Part shown: positions 29,419 to 38,028 of the stretch, piece by piece
Position numbering within the stretch: position 1 is the stretch's first letter
Layout: every line of letters begins with the position of its first letter
From: Pseudomonas caricapapayae
GTDB taxonomy: Bacteria; Pseudomonadota; Gammaproteobacteria; Pseudomonadales; Pseudomonadaceae
NCBI RefSeq assembly: GCF_001400735.1
Contig: NZ_LJPW01000147.1
Coordinates: 1 to 64,000, forward strand
Direction of reading: 5' to 3'
DNA: 64,000 nucleotides
Program-made: the position numbers and the translations under genes
Notes under the pieces: model-generated
The model's database searches: none
What the model was told of the DNA's origin: nothing
What the model saw: only the letters and a program-made list of their open reading frames with translations

Positions 29419-30206
29419 CACAGACTCATACCGCAACCCCCGGCCCGGCGCTGCTCAGCATCGAAGGCCTGCATAAGTCCTACGGCGCAGTGGAGGTGCT
29501 CAAAGGCGTCGATTTGCGCATGCAGAAAGGCAACGTGGTGACGCTGATCGGTTCCAGCGGCTCTGGCAAGACCACCTTGCTGCGCTGCGTCAACCTGCTG
29601 GAAGATTTTCAGGGCGGGAATATCCGGCTTGAGGGCCAGGACATCGGTTACAGCGAGGTAGACGGCAAGCGCACCCGCCATCCGGAGCGAGTGATTGCAC
29701 AGCACCGTGCAATGACCGGCATGGCGTTTCAGCAATTCAACCTGTTTCCGCACCTCAGCGCCTTGCAGAACGTGACGTTGGGACTGCTCAAAGTCAAGAA
29801 GATGCCCAGGGACCAGGCCATTGCCCTGGCCGAAAAGTGGCTGGACCGCGTCGGGCTTCTGGAGCGGCGCAATCACTTTCCTGGCCAGTTGTCCGGTGGT
29901 CAGCAGCAGCGGGTCGCGATTGCCCGCGCCATCGCCATGAACCCAAGCCTGATGCTGTTCGATGAGGTCACTTCGGCACTCGACCCGGAGTTGGTCGGCG
30001 AAGTGCTGGGCGTCATCAAGGACTTGGCCGAGGACGGTATGACCATGCTGCTGGTGACGCACGAAATGCGTTTTGCCTACGAGGTGTCGGACCAGATCGT
30101 GTTCATGAATCAGGGTCGCATTGAGGAGCAGGGGCCACCCAAAACCTTGTTCGAGCAGCCAAAATCGGCACGCTTGAGCGAGTTTCTGAAGAACATTCGT
30201 TTTTAA
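29415..30206 (+). CDS. ABC transporter ATP-binding protein (GlnQ/HisP type)
   Basis: Cytoplasmic motor of the importer. Walker A GSSGSGKTT, a Q-loop region FQQFNLFPHL, signature LSGGQQQRVAIARAI, Walker B LMLFDEVTSALDPE and the switch histidine in VTHEM are all intact. Length (263 residues) is typical for amino-acid importers. It overlaps the preceding permease by 4 bases and is followed 40 bases later by the RidA gene. Confidence 0.95.
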   Translation: MTQTHTATPGPALLSIEGLHKSYGAVEVLKGVDLRMQKGNVVTLIGSSGSGKTTLLRCVNLLEDFQGGNIRLEGQDIGYSEVDGKRTRHPERVIAQHRAMTGMAFQQFNLFPHLSALQNVTLGLLKVKKMPRDQAIALAEKWLDRVGLLERRNHFPGQLSGGQQQRVAIARAIAMNPSLMLFDEVTSALDPELVGEVLGVIKDLAEDGMTMLLVTHEMRFAYEVSDQIVFMNQGRIEEQGPPKTLFEQPKSARLSEFLKNIRF

Positions 30207-30246
30207 CGTTTCACAACGTCCAATGCTTCAAGACAAGGAAAAACTC

Positions 30247-30633
30247 ATGACTATTATCCGTTATGGCGCAGGCAGTACCGCAGGTGGCGGCCAACCGCGG
30301 CCATTCGCCCGAGCAGTCGAGGCCGACGGCTGGCTGCACGTTTCCGGCCAGGTGCCCGCGCAGGATGGCGAGATCATCGTCGGCGGCATCGTCGAGCAGA
30401 CGCACCAGACCATGCATAACCTGATCGCAATCCTCAATGAAGCCGGTTACGCGCTTGAGGACGTGGTGCGTGTCGGCGTATGGCTGGAGGATCCGCGGGA
30501 TTTCTGGAGTTTCAACAAGGTATTCGGCGAATACTTCAGCCCCGAGCATGCACCGGCACGCGCTTGCGTGCAGGCCAGCATGATGGTCGATTGCAAGGTT
30601 GAAATCGACTGCATAGCCTACAAGCGCAAATAA
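30247..30633 (+). CDS. RidA/YjgF-family enamine/imine deaminase
   Basis: 128-residue trimeric protein that hydrolyses reactive enamine/imine intermediates released by PLP enzymes. The substrate-binding arginine is at 105 (APARACVQ) and a glutamate at 119 (KVEIDCIA), as in canonical RidA. ATG 30247 has AAGGA 8 bases upstream; an in-frame ATG 24 bases earlier has none. Its place between an importer and a PLP ammonia-lyase suggests it handles that enzyme's 2-enamine product. Confidence 0.92.
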   Translation: MTIIRYGAGSTAGGGQPRPFARAVEADGWLHVSGQVPAQDGEIIVGGIVEQTHQTMHNLIAILNEAGYALEDVVRVGVWLEDPRDFWSFNKVFGEYFSPEHAPARACVQASMMVDCKVEIDCIAYKRK

Positions 30634-30648
30634 CAGCTGCAGGCTTCA

Positions 30649-30677
30649 AGCCTCAAGTCAGTGGGCTTGAGGCTTTC
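30649..30677 (+). terminator. Hairpin between ridA and the iclR-type gene
   Basis: Arms AGCCTCAAG/CTTGAGGCT around an 8-base loop, followed by TT and no longer T-run. It may attenuate transcription into the regulator and enzyme genes, not end it. Confidence 0.5.
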
Positions 30678-30691
30678 ATCAGGAATGATTC

Positions 30692-31456
30692 ATGACTGAA
30701 GACACAATCAAGCGCCGGGCGCGTGGACTGGACCGGGCGTTCGATATTCTGGACTTTCTCAAGGAAAAGGCCAGGCCCATGCGCCCCAATGAAATTGCCA
30801 GCGGGATCGGCAGTCCCAAGTCGACGGTCTACGAGCTGGTGGCGTCATTACTGGAGCGGCGTATTCTGGAAACAGTCGGCAAGGACGGCCACGTCTACCT
30901 TGGCCGTCAATTGTATTTTCTCGGGCAGGCGCACTTGCGGCACTTCGATTTTACTCGCGAGGCAGAGGCCTGCCTGGGCGACATTGTCAGCCAGACGCGG
31001 GAAACCGCGCAGATGTGCCTGCTCAATGGCCGCAAATACACCGTCGCGCTGATGAAAGAGGGAGAGCGGCATTTCAGGATTTCTTCGGACATCGGTGAAA
31101 ACGCGCCCATCCCGTGGACCGCTTCGGGGCGGCTGTTGCTCAGCCACCTGAGCGATCAACAGATCGTCGACCTGATCGATCCAGACGACTTCATCCTGCC
31201 AGGTGGCGAGCGTCTGCCACTGGAAACATTCCTCCGGGAAATCCGCAAGGCGGGCGAAGAGGGCTTTTTTTCCTTCGATAGCGTGGCCGATACCTTCACT
31301 CATTGTTTTGCCGCGCCGGTGAAAAACGAGCACGGTCAGTGCATCGCGACGTTGTGCATTGTTGCGCCGCGCGCCGACGCCAAGACCCATTACGACGACT
31401 ATCGGCGGGTACTGATCGACAGCGCCAATGGCCTGGCCCGCCGAATCAACGAATAA
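30692..31456 (+). CDS. IclR-family transcriptional regulator
   Basis: 254 residues: N-terminal winged helix-turn-helix (about 8-65, with MRPNEIASGIGSPKSTVYELVASL as the recognition region) and a C-terminal IclR effector domain (about 75-250) containing ENAPIPWTASGRLLLSHL. It lies inside the transport/catabolic cluster, 16 bases before the deaminase gene, so it probably controls it. The palindrome at 27127-27140 is a candidate target. IclR proteins often respond to sugar-acid intermediates such as KDG, which fits the kinase gene downstream. Confidence 0.92.
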   Translation: MTEDTIKRRARGLDRAFDILDFLKEKARPMRPNEIASGIGSPKSTVYELVASLLERRILETVGKDGHVYLGRQLYFLGQAHLRHFDFTREAEACLGDIVSQTRETAQMCLLNGRKYTVALMKEGERHFRISSDIGENAPIPWTASGRLLLSHLSDQQIVDLIDPDDFILPGGERLPLETFLREIRKAGEEGFFSFDSVADTFTHCFAAPVKNEHGQCIATLCIVAPRADAKTHYDDYRRVLIDSANGLARRINE

Positions 31457-31472
31457 TTGCAGGAGATTACCG

Positions 31473-32678
31473 ATGAGCATCGCCGTCATGGACAAGGGCA
31501 CCGCACAACCGGGTGAAAGCCTGGTCAGTGATATCAGCCTGCCCGCACTGGTCATTCACCGCCAGGCACTGGATCACAATATTCGCTGGATGCAGCGCTT
31601 TGTCACCGACAGTGGTGCGGAGCTGGCACCACACGGCAAGACCAGCATGGTGCCGGCGCTGTTTCGGCGGCAACTGGACGCAGGCGCGTGGGGCATGACC
31701 CTCGCCACAGCGGTCCAGACCCAGGCCGCTTATGCGCATGGCGTACGGCGGGTATTGATGGCCAACCAGCTCGTCGGCGCGCCGAACATGGCCGTGATCG
31801 CCGAGCTGCTGGCTGATCCGATGTTCGAGTTTCACTGCATGGTCGATCATCCGGACAACGTCGCGGCATTGGGGGAGTTCTTTGCAGCACGCGGTTTGCG
31901 CCTGAATGTAATGATCGAATACGGCGTGCCCGGCGGGCGTTGTGGCTGTCGTACCGAAAAACAGGTGTTGGCATTGGCTGACGCTGTTCAGGCACAACCG
32001 GCACTGGCGTTGACGGGCATCGAGGGATACGAAGGTGTTATCCACGGCGACCACGCTATTGATGGCATCAAGGCGTTCGCGGCCTCCCTGGTACGCCTGG
32101 CTGTCGAGCTGCAGGACAAAGGTGCCTTCGCTCTGGACCGCCCGATCGTCACCGCCTCCGGCTCGGCGTGGTACGACCTGATTGCCGAAGCCTTTGACGC
32201 CCAGGCCGTTCGCGAGCGATTCCTCAGCGTGCTGCGACCCGGCAGTTATGTGGTGCATGACCACGGTATCTACAAGGACGCACAATGCTGCGTGCTGGAT
32301 CGACGTGCCGAATTGAGCGAAGCGCTGCGTCCTGCGCTGGAGGTCTGGGCGCATGTACAGTCCATGCCGGAGCCGGGTTTTGCGGTGATCGCCATGGGCA
32401 AGCGCGATGTCGCTTACGATGCCGGACTACCCAACCCTCTGTTGCGTTACAAGGCGGGTGTGCTGCCTGCGTCAGGCGATGATGTCAGTGCCTGCAAGGT
32501 GACCGCCGTCATGGACCAGCACGCGTTCATGACGGTTGCACCCGGATGCGAGTTGAAGGTCGGCGATATCATCTCCTTTGGCACTTCACACCCGTGTCTG
32601 ACTTTCGACAAGTGGCGTTCAGGTTGTCTGGTGGATAATGAAATGCGCGTGATCGAGCCTTTCAGCACCTATTTCTAG
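31473..32678 (+). CDS. PLP-dependent D-amino acid ammonia-lyase/aldolase (D-threonine aldolase/D-serine dehydratase fold)
   Basis: Fold-type III PLP enzyme of 401 residues. The alanine-racemase-like N-domain carries Lys56 in LAPHGKTSM, the PLP Schiff-base lysine. The C-domain has the metal site of eukaryotic-type D-serine dehydratase and D-threonine aldolase: His350 (DQHAF), His373 and Cys375 (SHPCLTFDKW). AGGAG lies 7 bases before ATG 31473. Annotators often call it an amino acid deaminase. The downstream gene is a KDG-type kinase, and glucosaminate dehydratase (EC 4.3.1.9) is a PLP, metal-stimulated enzyme described in Pseudomonas that makes KDG and ammonia, so that reaction is the favoured inference. 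D-serine or D-threonine remain alternatives. Confidence 0.85.
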   Translation: MSIAVMDKGTAQPGESLVSDISLPALVIHRQALDHNIRWMQRFVTDSGAELAPHGKTSMVPALFRRQLDAGAWGMTLATAVQTQAAYAHGVRRVLMANQLVGAPNMAVIAELLADPMFEFHCMVDHPDNVAALGEFFAARGLRLNVMIEYGVPGGRCGCRTEKQVLALADAVQAQPALALTGIEGYEGVIHGDHAIDGIKAFAASLVRLAVELQDKGAFALDRPIVTASGSAWYDLIAEAFDAQAVRERFLSVLRPGSYVVHDHGIYKDAQCCVLDRRAELSEALRPALEVWAHVQSMPEPGFAVIAMGKRDVAYDAGLPNPLLRYKAGVLPASGDDVSACKVTAVMDQHAFMTVAPGCELKVGDIISFGTSHPCLTFDKWRSGCLVDNEMRVIEPFSTYF

Positions 32679-32706
32679 TCCAGGTATTTGCAGGAGTCAT
32701 CATCAC

Positions 32707-33630
32707 ATGAGTCTTCCACGGGTCGCCCTTATCGGCGAATGCATGATTGAACTGCAGCAGCATGCCGACGGCAGCTTGCGGCAGAGCTTCGGCGGCGACA
32801 CGCTCAATACCGCGGTCTATCTTGCCCGTCTGCTGGGTGAACGGGCCAAGGTGGACTACGTCACGGCGCTGGGTGATGACAGTTTCAGCGATGCGATGTG
32901 CCGGGTCTGGGCGGACGAGGGCATTGGACTGGGCAAAGTGCAACGCCTGCCAGGGCGCTTGCCGGGGCTTTACTGCATCCAGACCGATGCCAACGGTGAG
33001 CGCCGCTTTCTCTATTGGCGCAACGAAGCCGCCGTGCGTGACTGTTTCATGACCGCAGCCGCAGAGCCGATCCTCGCGGCGCTGGCCAGCTACGACGTGT
33101 TGTATTTCAGCGGCATTACTCTGGCAGTGCTTGGCGAGCAGGGACGGGCGCGATTGCTGGAGGCGCTTGGCCGTGCTCGCCAGCGCGGCGTCAGGGTGGC
33201 TTTTGACAATAACTACCGGCCCCGGTTGTGGGCCAGCGTGGAGCAGGCTCGCGAGGCTTATCAGGCGTGCCTGCAGCATGTGGATCTGGCCTTGCTCACC
33301 GAAGACGATGAACAGGCACTGTATGGCTACGCAGACAGTGAGCACATGCTGGCGGCCTATCGAGACCGCGGCATGGGTGAGGTGGTCGTCAAGCGCGGTG
33401 CGCAAAGCTGCCTTGTTGAGGCTGGCGGCGAACGGTTCGAAATCGCCTCGCAACAGGTCGAGCGTGTCGTCGATACCACCGCTGCGGGTGACTCGTTCAG
33501 CGCAGCCTATCTGGCCGCACGGCTCATGGGTGAACACCCGCGACAGGCGGCCGAAGCAGGGCATCGTCTGGCCAGCATCGTAATTCAGCACCCAGGCGCA
33601 CTGGTGCCAAAATCAGTCATGCCAGTCTGA
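32707..33630 (+). CDS. kdgK: PfkB-family sugar kinase (2-keto-3-deoxygluconate kinase type)
   Basis: Ribokinase-fold kinase of 307 residues. The N-terminal ALIGECMIEL and FGGDTLNTAVYLARL are typical of KdgK, and the PfkB signature DTTAAGDSFSAAYLA contains the anion hole and catalytic Asp. FDNNYRPRLW is a further KdgK mark. The product would feed KDPG into the Entner-Doudoroff pathway. AGGAG lies 10 bases before the ATG, and the gene is 28 bases after the PLP-enzyme gene. Its presence is the main reason to think the cluster degrades an amino-sugar acid. Confidence 0.88.
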   Translation: MSLPRVALIGECMIELQQHADGSLRQSFGGDTLNTAVYLARLLGERAKVDYVTALGDDSFSDAMCRVWADEGIGLGKVQRLPGRLPGLYCIQTDANGERRFLYWRNEAAVRDCFMTAAAEPILAALASYDVLYFSGITLAVLGEQGRARLLEALGRARQRGVRVAFDNNYRPRLWASVEQAREAYQACLQHVDLALLTEDDEQALYGYADSEHMLAAYRDRGMGEVVVKRGAQSCLVEAGGERFEIASQQVERVVDTTAAGDSFSAAYLAARLMGEHPRQAAEAGHRLASIVIQHPGALVPKSVMPV

Positions 33631-33758
33631 TAGCACTTATCACAGAACATGCAGTTGATCGGCTAACACACTGACAGGAAAGCATTTCGCTGGAACCTGC
33701 ACGCAATTCCGGCCACCATAGGCGACCTTTTGCCTGCAAGCCACCCGCCGGAGTCTGC

Positions 33759-36251
33759 GTGCCTGACGACCTTCCTTCTACGCTTCCCCATGACCTGGAT
33801 GTCGATCTCGTGCCGCCCCGGCAACTGCCTTTTTTCAAGCGTCTGTTATCGCGCCTGATAGGCCGTGGCCTTACCGGTCTTGGCTCGCAACACACTCCGT
33901 CATGGTTTCAGGGGCACGCCGACGGCTACCTGAACGGGCACATCGAAGGCATGCGCGAAGGGTATGCCGACGGTTATCTGGATGGCCAGGAGCTGGGCCG
34001 TCAGGTGCTGGTCATCAACGATACCCGGCCAGCCCGGCATCGAGGTCCCAAGGTTGACGATCATCTGTTCGACGACTGGCGCCTGGCGCTCACGCCAGAA
34101 CTGAAAAAGCGCATCAAAGCCGATGTCGCCGAAAAGCTTCCCGTACATGCTCAGCCCAGCACCGCGCAGTGGAGGATGATTTTCAGCGACACACCGTCCA
34201 CCTCTGTCATTGCCGGGGCCGGTGCGGGCAAATCCACGTCGTTGGTGCTGCGCATTTTGCTGTTGCATCATTACCTGGGCTTCGAACTGAACGCGATGAC
34301 GGTCGTGACCTTCACTCGCGAGTCGCGCAAGGACTTCATCGGCAAGTTGATTGATGTCATGGCTTTGTGGGGACATGTGCTGGGGCAGAAGCAGGCACGG
34401 GATCTGGTTCGCACCTTTCACTCGCGTATTCTGCCACTGGTGCGCAGCCTTCCGGGGTTCGAGCAAGTGCGGGCGTTCGAGAACCTGAGCAGTCAGCCAT
34501 CCAGTCTGGAGGAGGTTGACAGCAATCCTTTCGACCTGCGGATCAACGATGCACAGCGTCAGCAACTCAATCTCTGCTATCGCGACCTGTACGTCAACAA
34601 TCAGCGTTTTCGTGAGGTTATGGCACCGCTTTATCGCCATGCTTTGCAGCTCAAGGAACTGGATCGCGATCACCCTGACGTGCAGAAGCGCATTACGGTG
34701 ACCGAGCTATCCTCGAAACGGGATGAAGAGTGGTGTGACACCATCGAGGACTTGTGGATTCGTGCCGGTGCCTGGCCTATAAAAGGCATTGAGCCTATGC
34801 GACAAGTCGTTGAAATAAATGGATTTCCATTCTGTTTTCATGGCTATATCGCTGAGCTGGATGCATGGGTCGTACTGGGCCTGGACGCCAGCGAAGACCA
34901 GCAACTCAAGCGACCCGGGGCCAAATTACCCATATGGGCTGAGGGGGTCATAAAGCGCACACTGTTTCAAGCTTTCTGCAGTAAGCCATTGATATGGATG
35001 GATAACTATCAATCTGCCGGCAAGATTTTACAGTCTCTGGCGGGGGACGCAGTGGCAGGGCCCGGGTTCGACTATCGGGTCAAGGGCGAGCTGGGCGCCG
35101 CACCACTGCTCGACTGTTTTGTGACAGCTGCGAGCTTCATCGAGAACCTGGGGCTGGATGTGCCGAGCGCCGTGGCCGAAATGAGCTTTGCCAGCGATGA
35201 CCCGGACCGCTTCTTTTTCGAAGCGCTTAGTCTGTTCTGGAAAGCCTTCGAAACTCACCTGCTGGCCCAATCGCCACCCATCATGACTTATAACCGAATG
35301 TTTGCGTTGTTCGGTGAAACGTCACCCGATAACCTCAAGCACGTCAGCGATCAGATGCTCAGGCCTCTGGCGCATCTGATGATCGACGAGTTTCAGGATG
35401 TTTCGCCGCAGATCGTCTCATGGATACGGGCCAGCCTGCGCGAAATCAGGCGTCGTGGCCCGGCCCTGCATGTGGCACGAATCGCTCAGCACTCCTCGCT
35501 GCTGTGTGTCGGTGATGACTGGCAATCCATCTATGGCTGGCGCGGCAGCTCGCCGAAGTACTTCATGGAATTCACCAAAGAGTTCTCGTCTCCGGCGACC
35601 ACGAAGGTCATGCTCAGCGACAACTTCCGCAGTCATCAGCATATTATCGACGCGGCTGAGCATGTCGTCCGTGCAGCGCCAGCGATCCCAGGCAAAAAGG
35701 CTCGTGCCAGTGGTGCGCCTCAGGAGCTGCTGCCGGTCAAAGTGCTGGATCGCGACGACGACGAACTTGCCGAGCGTGTAGCCGAGCATTACAACGACGG
35801 TGACTCAATCTTGCTGCTGTACCGCAAAGGCAGCGAGAAAGCACGCTTCCCGGAACGTCTGCAGTCATTGATTGATGCTGATACAGCGCTGGGCGCGCAA
35901 GGCCGTCGCATCAGGACGCTGACTTACCATAGCTCCAAAGGCTTGCAGGCGGATGCCGTATTTTTGTTGGGTGATTGCCAGCATCTGACCGTCTCGCCTT
36001 ACAAGAATCAGGTTTACCGTTTGGCAGGGCTGGGTGACGCAAACGATCTTCAGCCATTCGATACCGCACAGAAGGATGAAGTCTTGCGCCTGGCGTATGT
36101 AGCCATTACTCGTTCGGCGAGGCATTGTTATTGGTATATCGATGAAAGCACAGGCGCAGGGGAAAGCGCTCAGATGCCCAAAGCGTCAGACAGGATCGCG
36201 CAGGACAAGCCTTTCTTCGAAGACTTGAGAAACAGGGTCCGCACAGGCTGA
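33759..36251 (+). CDS. UvrD/Rep-like superfamily 1 helicase with a GxxxG N-terminal helix
   Basis: 830-residue DNA helicase. Conserved motifs in order: Walker A AGAGAGKST (about 150), TFTRESRKDF, Walker B MIDEFQDVSPQ (about 540), CVGDDWQSIYGWRGS, LSDNFRSH, TYHSSKGLQADAVFL and LRLAYVAITRSARH. The region between motifs Ia and II (about 250-520) is much longer than in UvrD and has no recognisable domain. Residues 52-80 contain eight glycines at exact four-residue spacing. GTG 33759 has GGAG upstream. No partner nuclease or defence gene adjoins it. It may act in repair or in an uncharacterised DNA-processing role. Confidence 0.88.
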   Translation: MPDDLPSTLPHDLDVDLVPPRQLPFFKRLLSRLIGRGLTGLGSQHTPSWFQGHADGYLNGHIEGMREGYADGYLDGQELGRQVLVINDTRPARHRGPKVDDHLFDDWRLALTPELKKRIKADVAEKLPVHAQPSTAQWRMIFSDTPSTSVIAGAGAGKSTSLVLRILLLHHYLGFELNAMTVVTFTRESRKDFIGKLIDVMALWGHVLGQKQARDLVRTFHSRILPLVRSLPGFEQVRAFENLSSQPSSLEEVDSNPFDLRINDAQRQQLNLCYRDLYVNNQRFREVMAPLYRHALQLKELDRDHPDVQKRITVTELSSKRDEEWCDTIEDLWIRAGAWPIKGIEPMRQVVEINGFPFCFHGYIAELDAWVVLGLDASEDQQLKRPGAKLPIWAEGVIKRTLFQAFCSKPLIWMDNYQSAGKILQSLAGDAVAGPGFDYRVKGELGAAPLLDCFVTAASFIENLGLDVPSAVAEMSFASDDPDRFFFEALSLFWKAFETHLLAQSPPIMTYNRMFALFGETSPDNLKHVSDQMLRPLAHLMIDEFQDVSPQIVSWIRASLREIRRRGPALHVARIAQHSSLLCVGDDWQSIYGWRGSSPKYFMEFTKEFSSPATTKVMLSDNFRSHQHIIDAAEHVVRAAPAIPGKKARASGAPQELLPVKVLDRDDDELAERVAEHYNDGDSILLLYRKGSEKARFPERLQSLIDADTALGAQGRRIRTLTYHSSKGLQADAVFLLGDCQHLTVSPYKNQVYRLAGLGDANDLQPFDTAQKDEVLRLAYVAITRSARHCYWYIDESTGAGESAQMPKASDRIAQDKPFFEDLRNRVRTG

Positions 36252-36261
36252 GGCTGTCATT

Positions 36262-36528
36262 TCAGGAAAAACCGGCGACCTGTTGATGAACATGGGAGCC
36301 GAACAGTTCCAGCTCATCCTCGATTGCCTCGATGATGCGCTCTACGTCTGCGGCATTCATGACGGTGGAGCAGGGCAGACCGGCAATGGCGACGACTGTT
36401 TCACCGCTGGCGCGGTCGAAAAGTCGCGCAATCATGCTGCCTGGCGCATCCATCGAAGCTTCAAAGCCCACCGGATGAAAGTGCCAGCGCATCAGTTGGC
36501 ATGCATTGGGGAATGTGACTTTGTTCAT
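36262..36528 (-). CDS. DUF1652 protein
   Basis: 88-residue soluble protein resembling the DUF1652 family, which is largely confined to Pseudomonas: a mixed alpha-beta core with LFDRASGETVVAIAGL and an acidic C-terminal helix. AGGTGG lies 9-14 bases before the ATG. It converges on the helicase gene with only 10 bases between the stops. Function is unknown. Confidence 0.72.
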   Translation of the reverse strand: MNKVTFPNACQLMRWHFHPVGFEASMDAPGSMIARLFDRASGETVVAIAGLPCSTVMNAADVERIIEAIEDELELFGSHVHQQVAGFS

Positions 36529-36918
36529 GACAATGGCCCACCTGAATCAATCGAGCATTTCCCTTGCTCCAATGGGTAGGCAGACAGCCAGAATTCGTCC
36601 GGTAAAGCCATGATGACGAGGCGATAGATCCGTGCAAAGACTATCGATCGATCGGGTTGCTTTCCAGCAGGATCGCTGAGCGGTCTGACGAATACTGAAA
36701 ATAGCACTTGCCAGCACCGATCTGGAAAAATTTTTTATGACGCAGCACAAAAAAATCAATTATATGACTTGCGTCATCAGAAGGTATTGATGGGCAGGTT
36801 TCATGCATGTGCCAAGGCTCTGTCGCAGGCCCCTGCAATGAACTGAATCTGCTTTGACGAGGATGGTTTTCATGCCCGGTCTGGGGCAAGCTGTCGCTAT
36901 TGACCCGAGGAACTGCAC
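36529..36918. other. Intergenic region with AT-rich block and TGACGCA inverted half-sites
   Basis: 390 bases without a supported gene. ATGACGCA (36737-36744) and TGCGTCAT (36770-36777) are inverted, 33 bp centre to centre, around an A/T-rich core. This may be the control region of the downstream polyamine-binding protein gene. No clear -35/-10 pair was found. Confidence 0.45.
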
Positions 36919-37998
36919 ATGCTGAGAAAATCCCTTGCTGCACTCATGTTGCTGGCCTCGACCGGCCATGCGGCAGAGACGGTCAATATCTACAACTGGA
37001 CGGACTACATTGCCCCGGACACCCTGAAAAATTTCGAAGCCGCCACCGGTTTCAAGACAGCTTACGACACCTATGACACCAATGAGGCGCTGAATGCAAA
37101 ACTGATCGCTGGCCATTCCGGCTACGATCTGGTTTTCCCGTCCATTCATTTCATGGGGCGACAGATCGAGAATGGTTTGCTGAAGACCCTCGACAAGCGC
37201 CAGTTGCCCAACTGGAAAAACCTCAACCCGGTCCTGCTCAAGGCGCTGGAGGGCAGTGATCCCGGCAATCAGCATGGTTTCCCGTACCTGTGGGGCAGTA
37301 CCGGAATCGGCTATGACGTCGCCAGGGTCAAGGCGATTCTCGGCAAGGATGCGCCGCTCGACTCCTGGGATCTGGTTCTCAAACCGGAGAACATGAAAAA
37401 GCTTGCCCAGTGCGGTGTCGCCTTTCTGGACAGTGCACCGGCACTCATGCCCATCGCCCTGAATTACCTCGACTTGCCTGCGCACAGTGAGGCACCGGAT
37501 GACTACAAGAAGGCCAAGGCATTGCTCGATGAGGTACGCCCATATGTGCGCAATTTCAGCTCTGCCGACTACATTGGCGATCTTGCTACAGGCAAAATCT
37601 GTGTGGCGGTGGGCTATTCCGGGGATATTTCACTGGCGCAGGAGCAGGCACAAAAAGGTGGCAACGCCGTCACAGTCAGCTACGTCGTTCCAAAAGAGGG
37701 CGCGCCGATGTGGTTCGACATGATAGCCATCCCGGCTGATGCTCCGGACACCAAGGCTGCCTACGCGTTCATGAACTACCTGTTGCGCCCTGAAGTGATC
37801 GCCAACATCACCAATACCGTGCATTACGCCAACGGCAACGAAAAGGCAGACGCGCTGATCAGCCCTGGTCTGTGGACAGATACCACGGTGTACCCGGACG
37901 CCGACATGTTGAGCCGTTTGTTCGTGATGTCTCAGGTCCCGGTCAATATCGAAGCATTGCGTCAGGGACTCTGGAAGGAGTTCAAAGCTGGCCGGTAA
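36919..37998 (+). CDS. Polyamine ABC transporter periplasmic binding protein (PotF/SpuD-like)
   Basis: Periplasmic receptor for putrescine/spermidine-type polyamines, 359 residues. A Sec signal ends in GHAAETV. VNIYNWTDYIAPDTLKNFEAATG is the hallmark PotF/PotD opening, and LWGSTGIGYDV and VGYSGDISLA are further family segments. GAGGAA lies 8 bases before the ATG. No permease or ATPase genes adjoin it, so this is an orphan receptor that must use a transporter encoded elsewhere. Confidence 0.93.
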   Translation: MLRKSLAALMLLASTGHAAETVNIYNWTDYIAPDTLKNFEAATGFKTAYDTYDTNEALNAKLIAGHSGYDLVFPSIHFMGRQIENGLLKTLDKRQLPNWKNLNPVLLKALEGSDPGNQHGFPYLWGSTGIGYDVARVKAILGKDAPLDSWDLVLKPENMKKLAQCGVAFLDSAPALMPIALNYLDLPAHSEAPDDYKKAKALLDEVRPYVRNFSSADYIGDLATGKICVAVGYSGDISLAQEQAQKGGNAVTVSYVVPKEGAPMWFDMIAIPADAPDTKAAYAFMNYLLRPEVIANITNTVHYANGNEKADALISPGLWTDTTVYPDADMLSRLFVMSQVPVNIEALRQGLWKEFKAGR

Positions 37999-38008
37999 AT
38001 GAGCAGGG

Positions 38009-38028
38009 AGCCCGACTGATCACGGGCT
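38009..38028. terminator. Short hairpin between convergent genes
   Basis: AGCCCG/CGGGCT around an 8-base loop, exactly between the polyamine-receptor stop and the stop of the minus-strand ATPase gene. It lacks a T-run, so it is weak. Confidence 0.45.
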
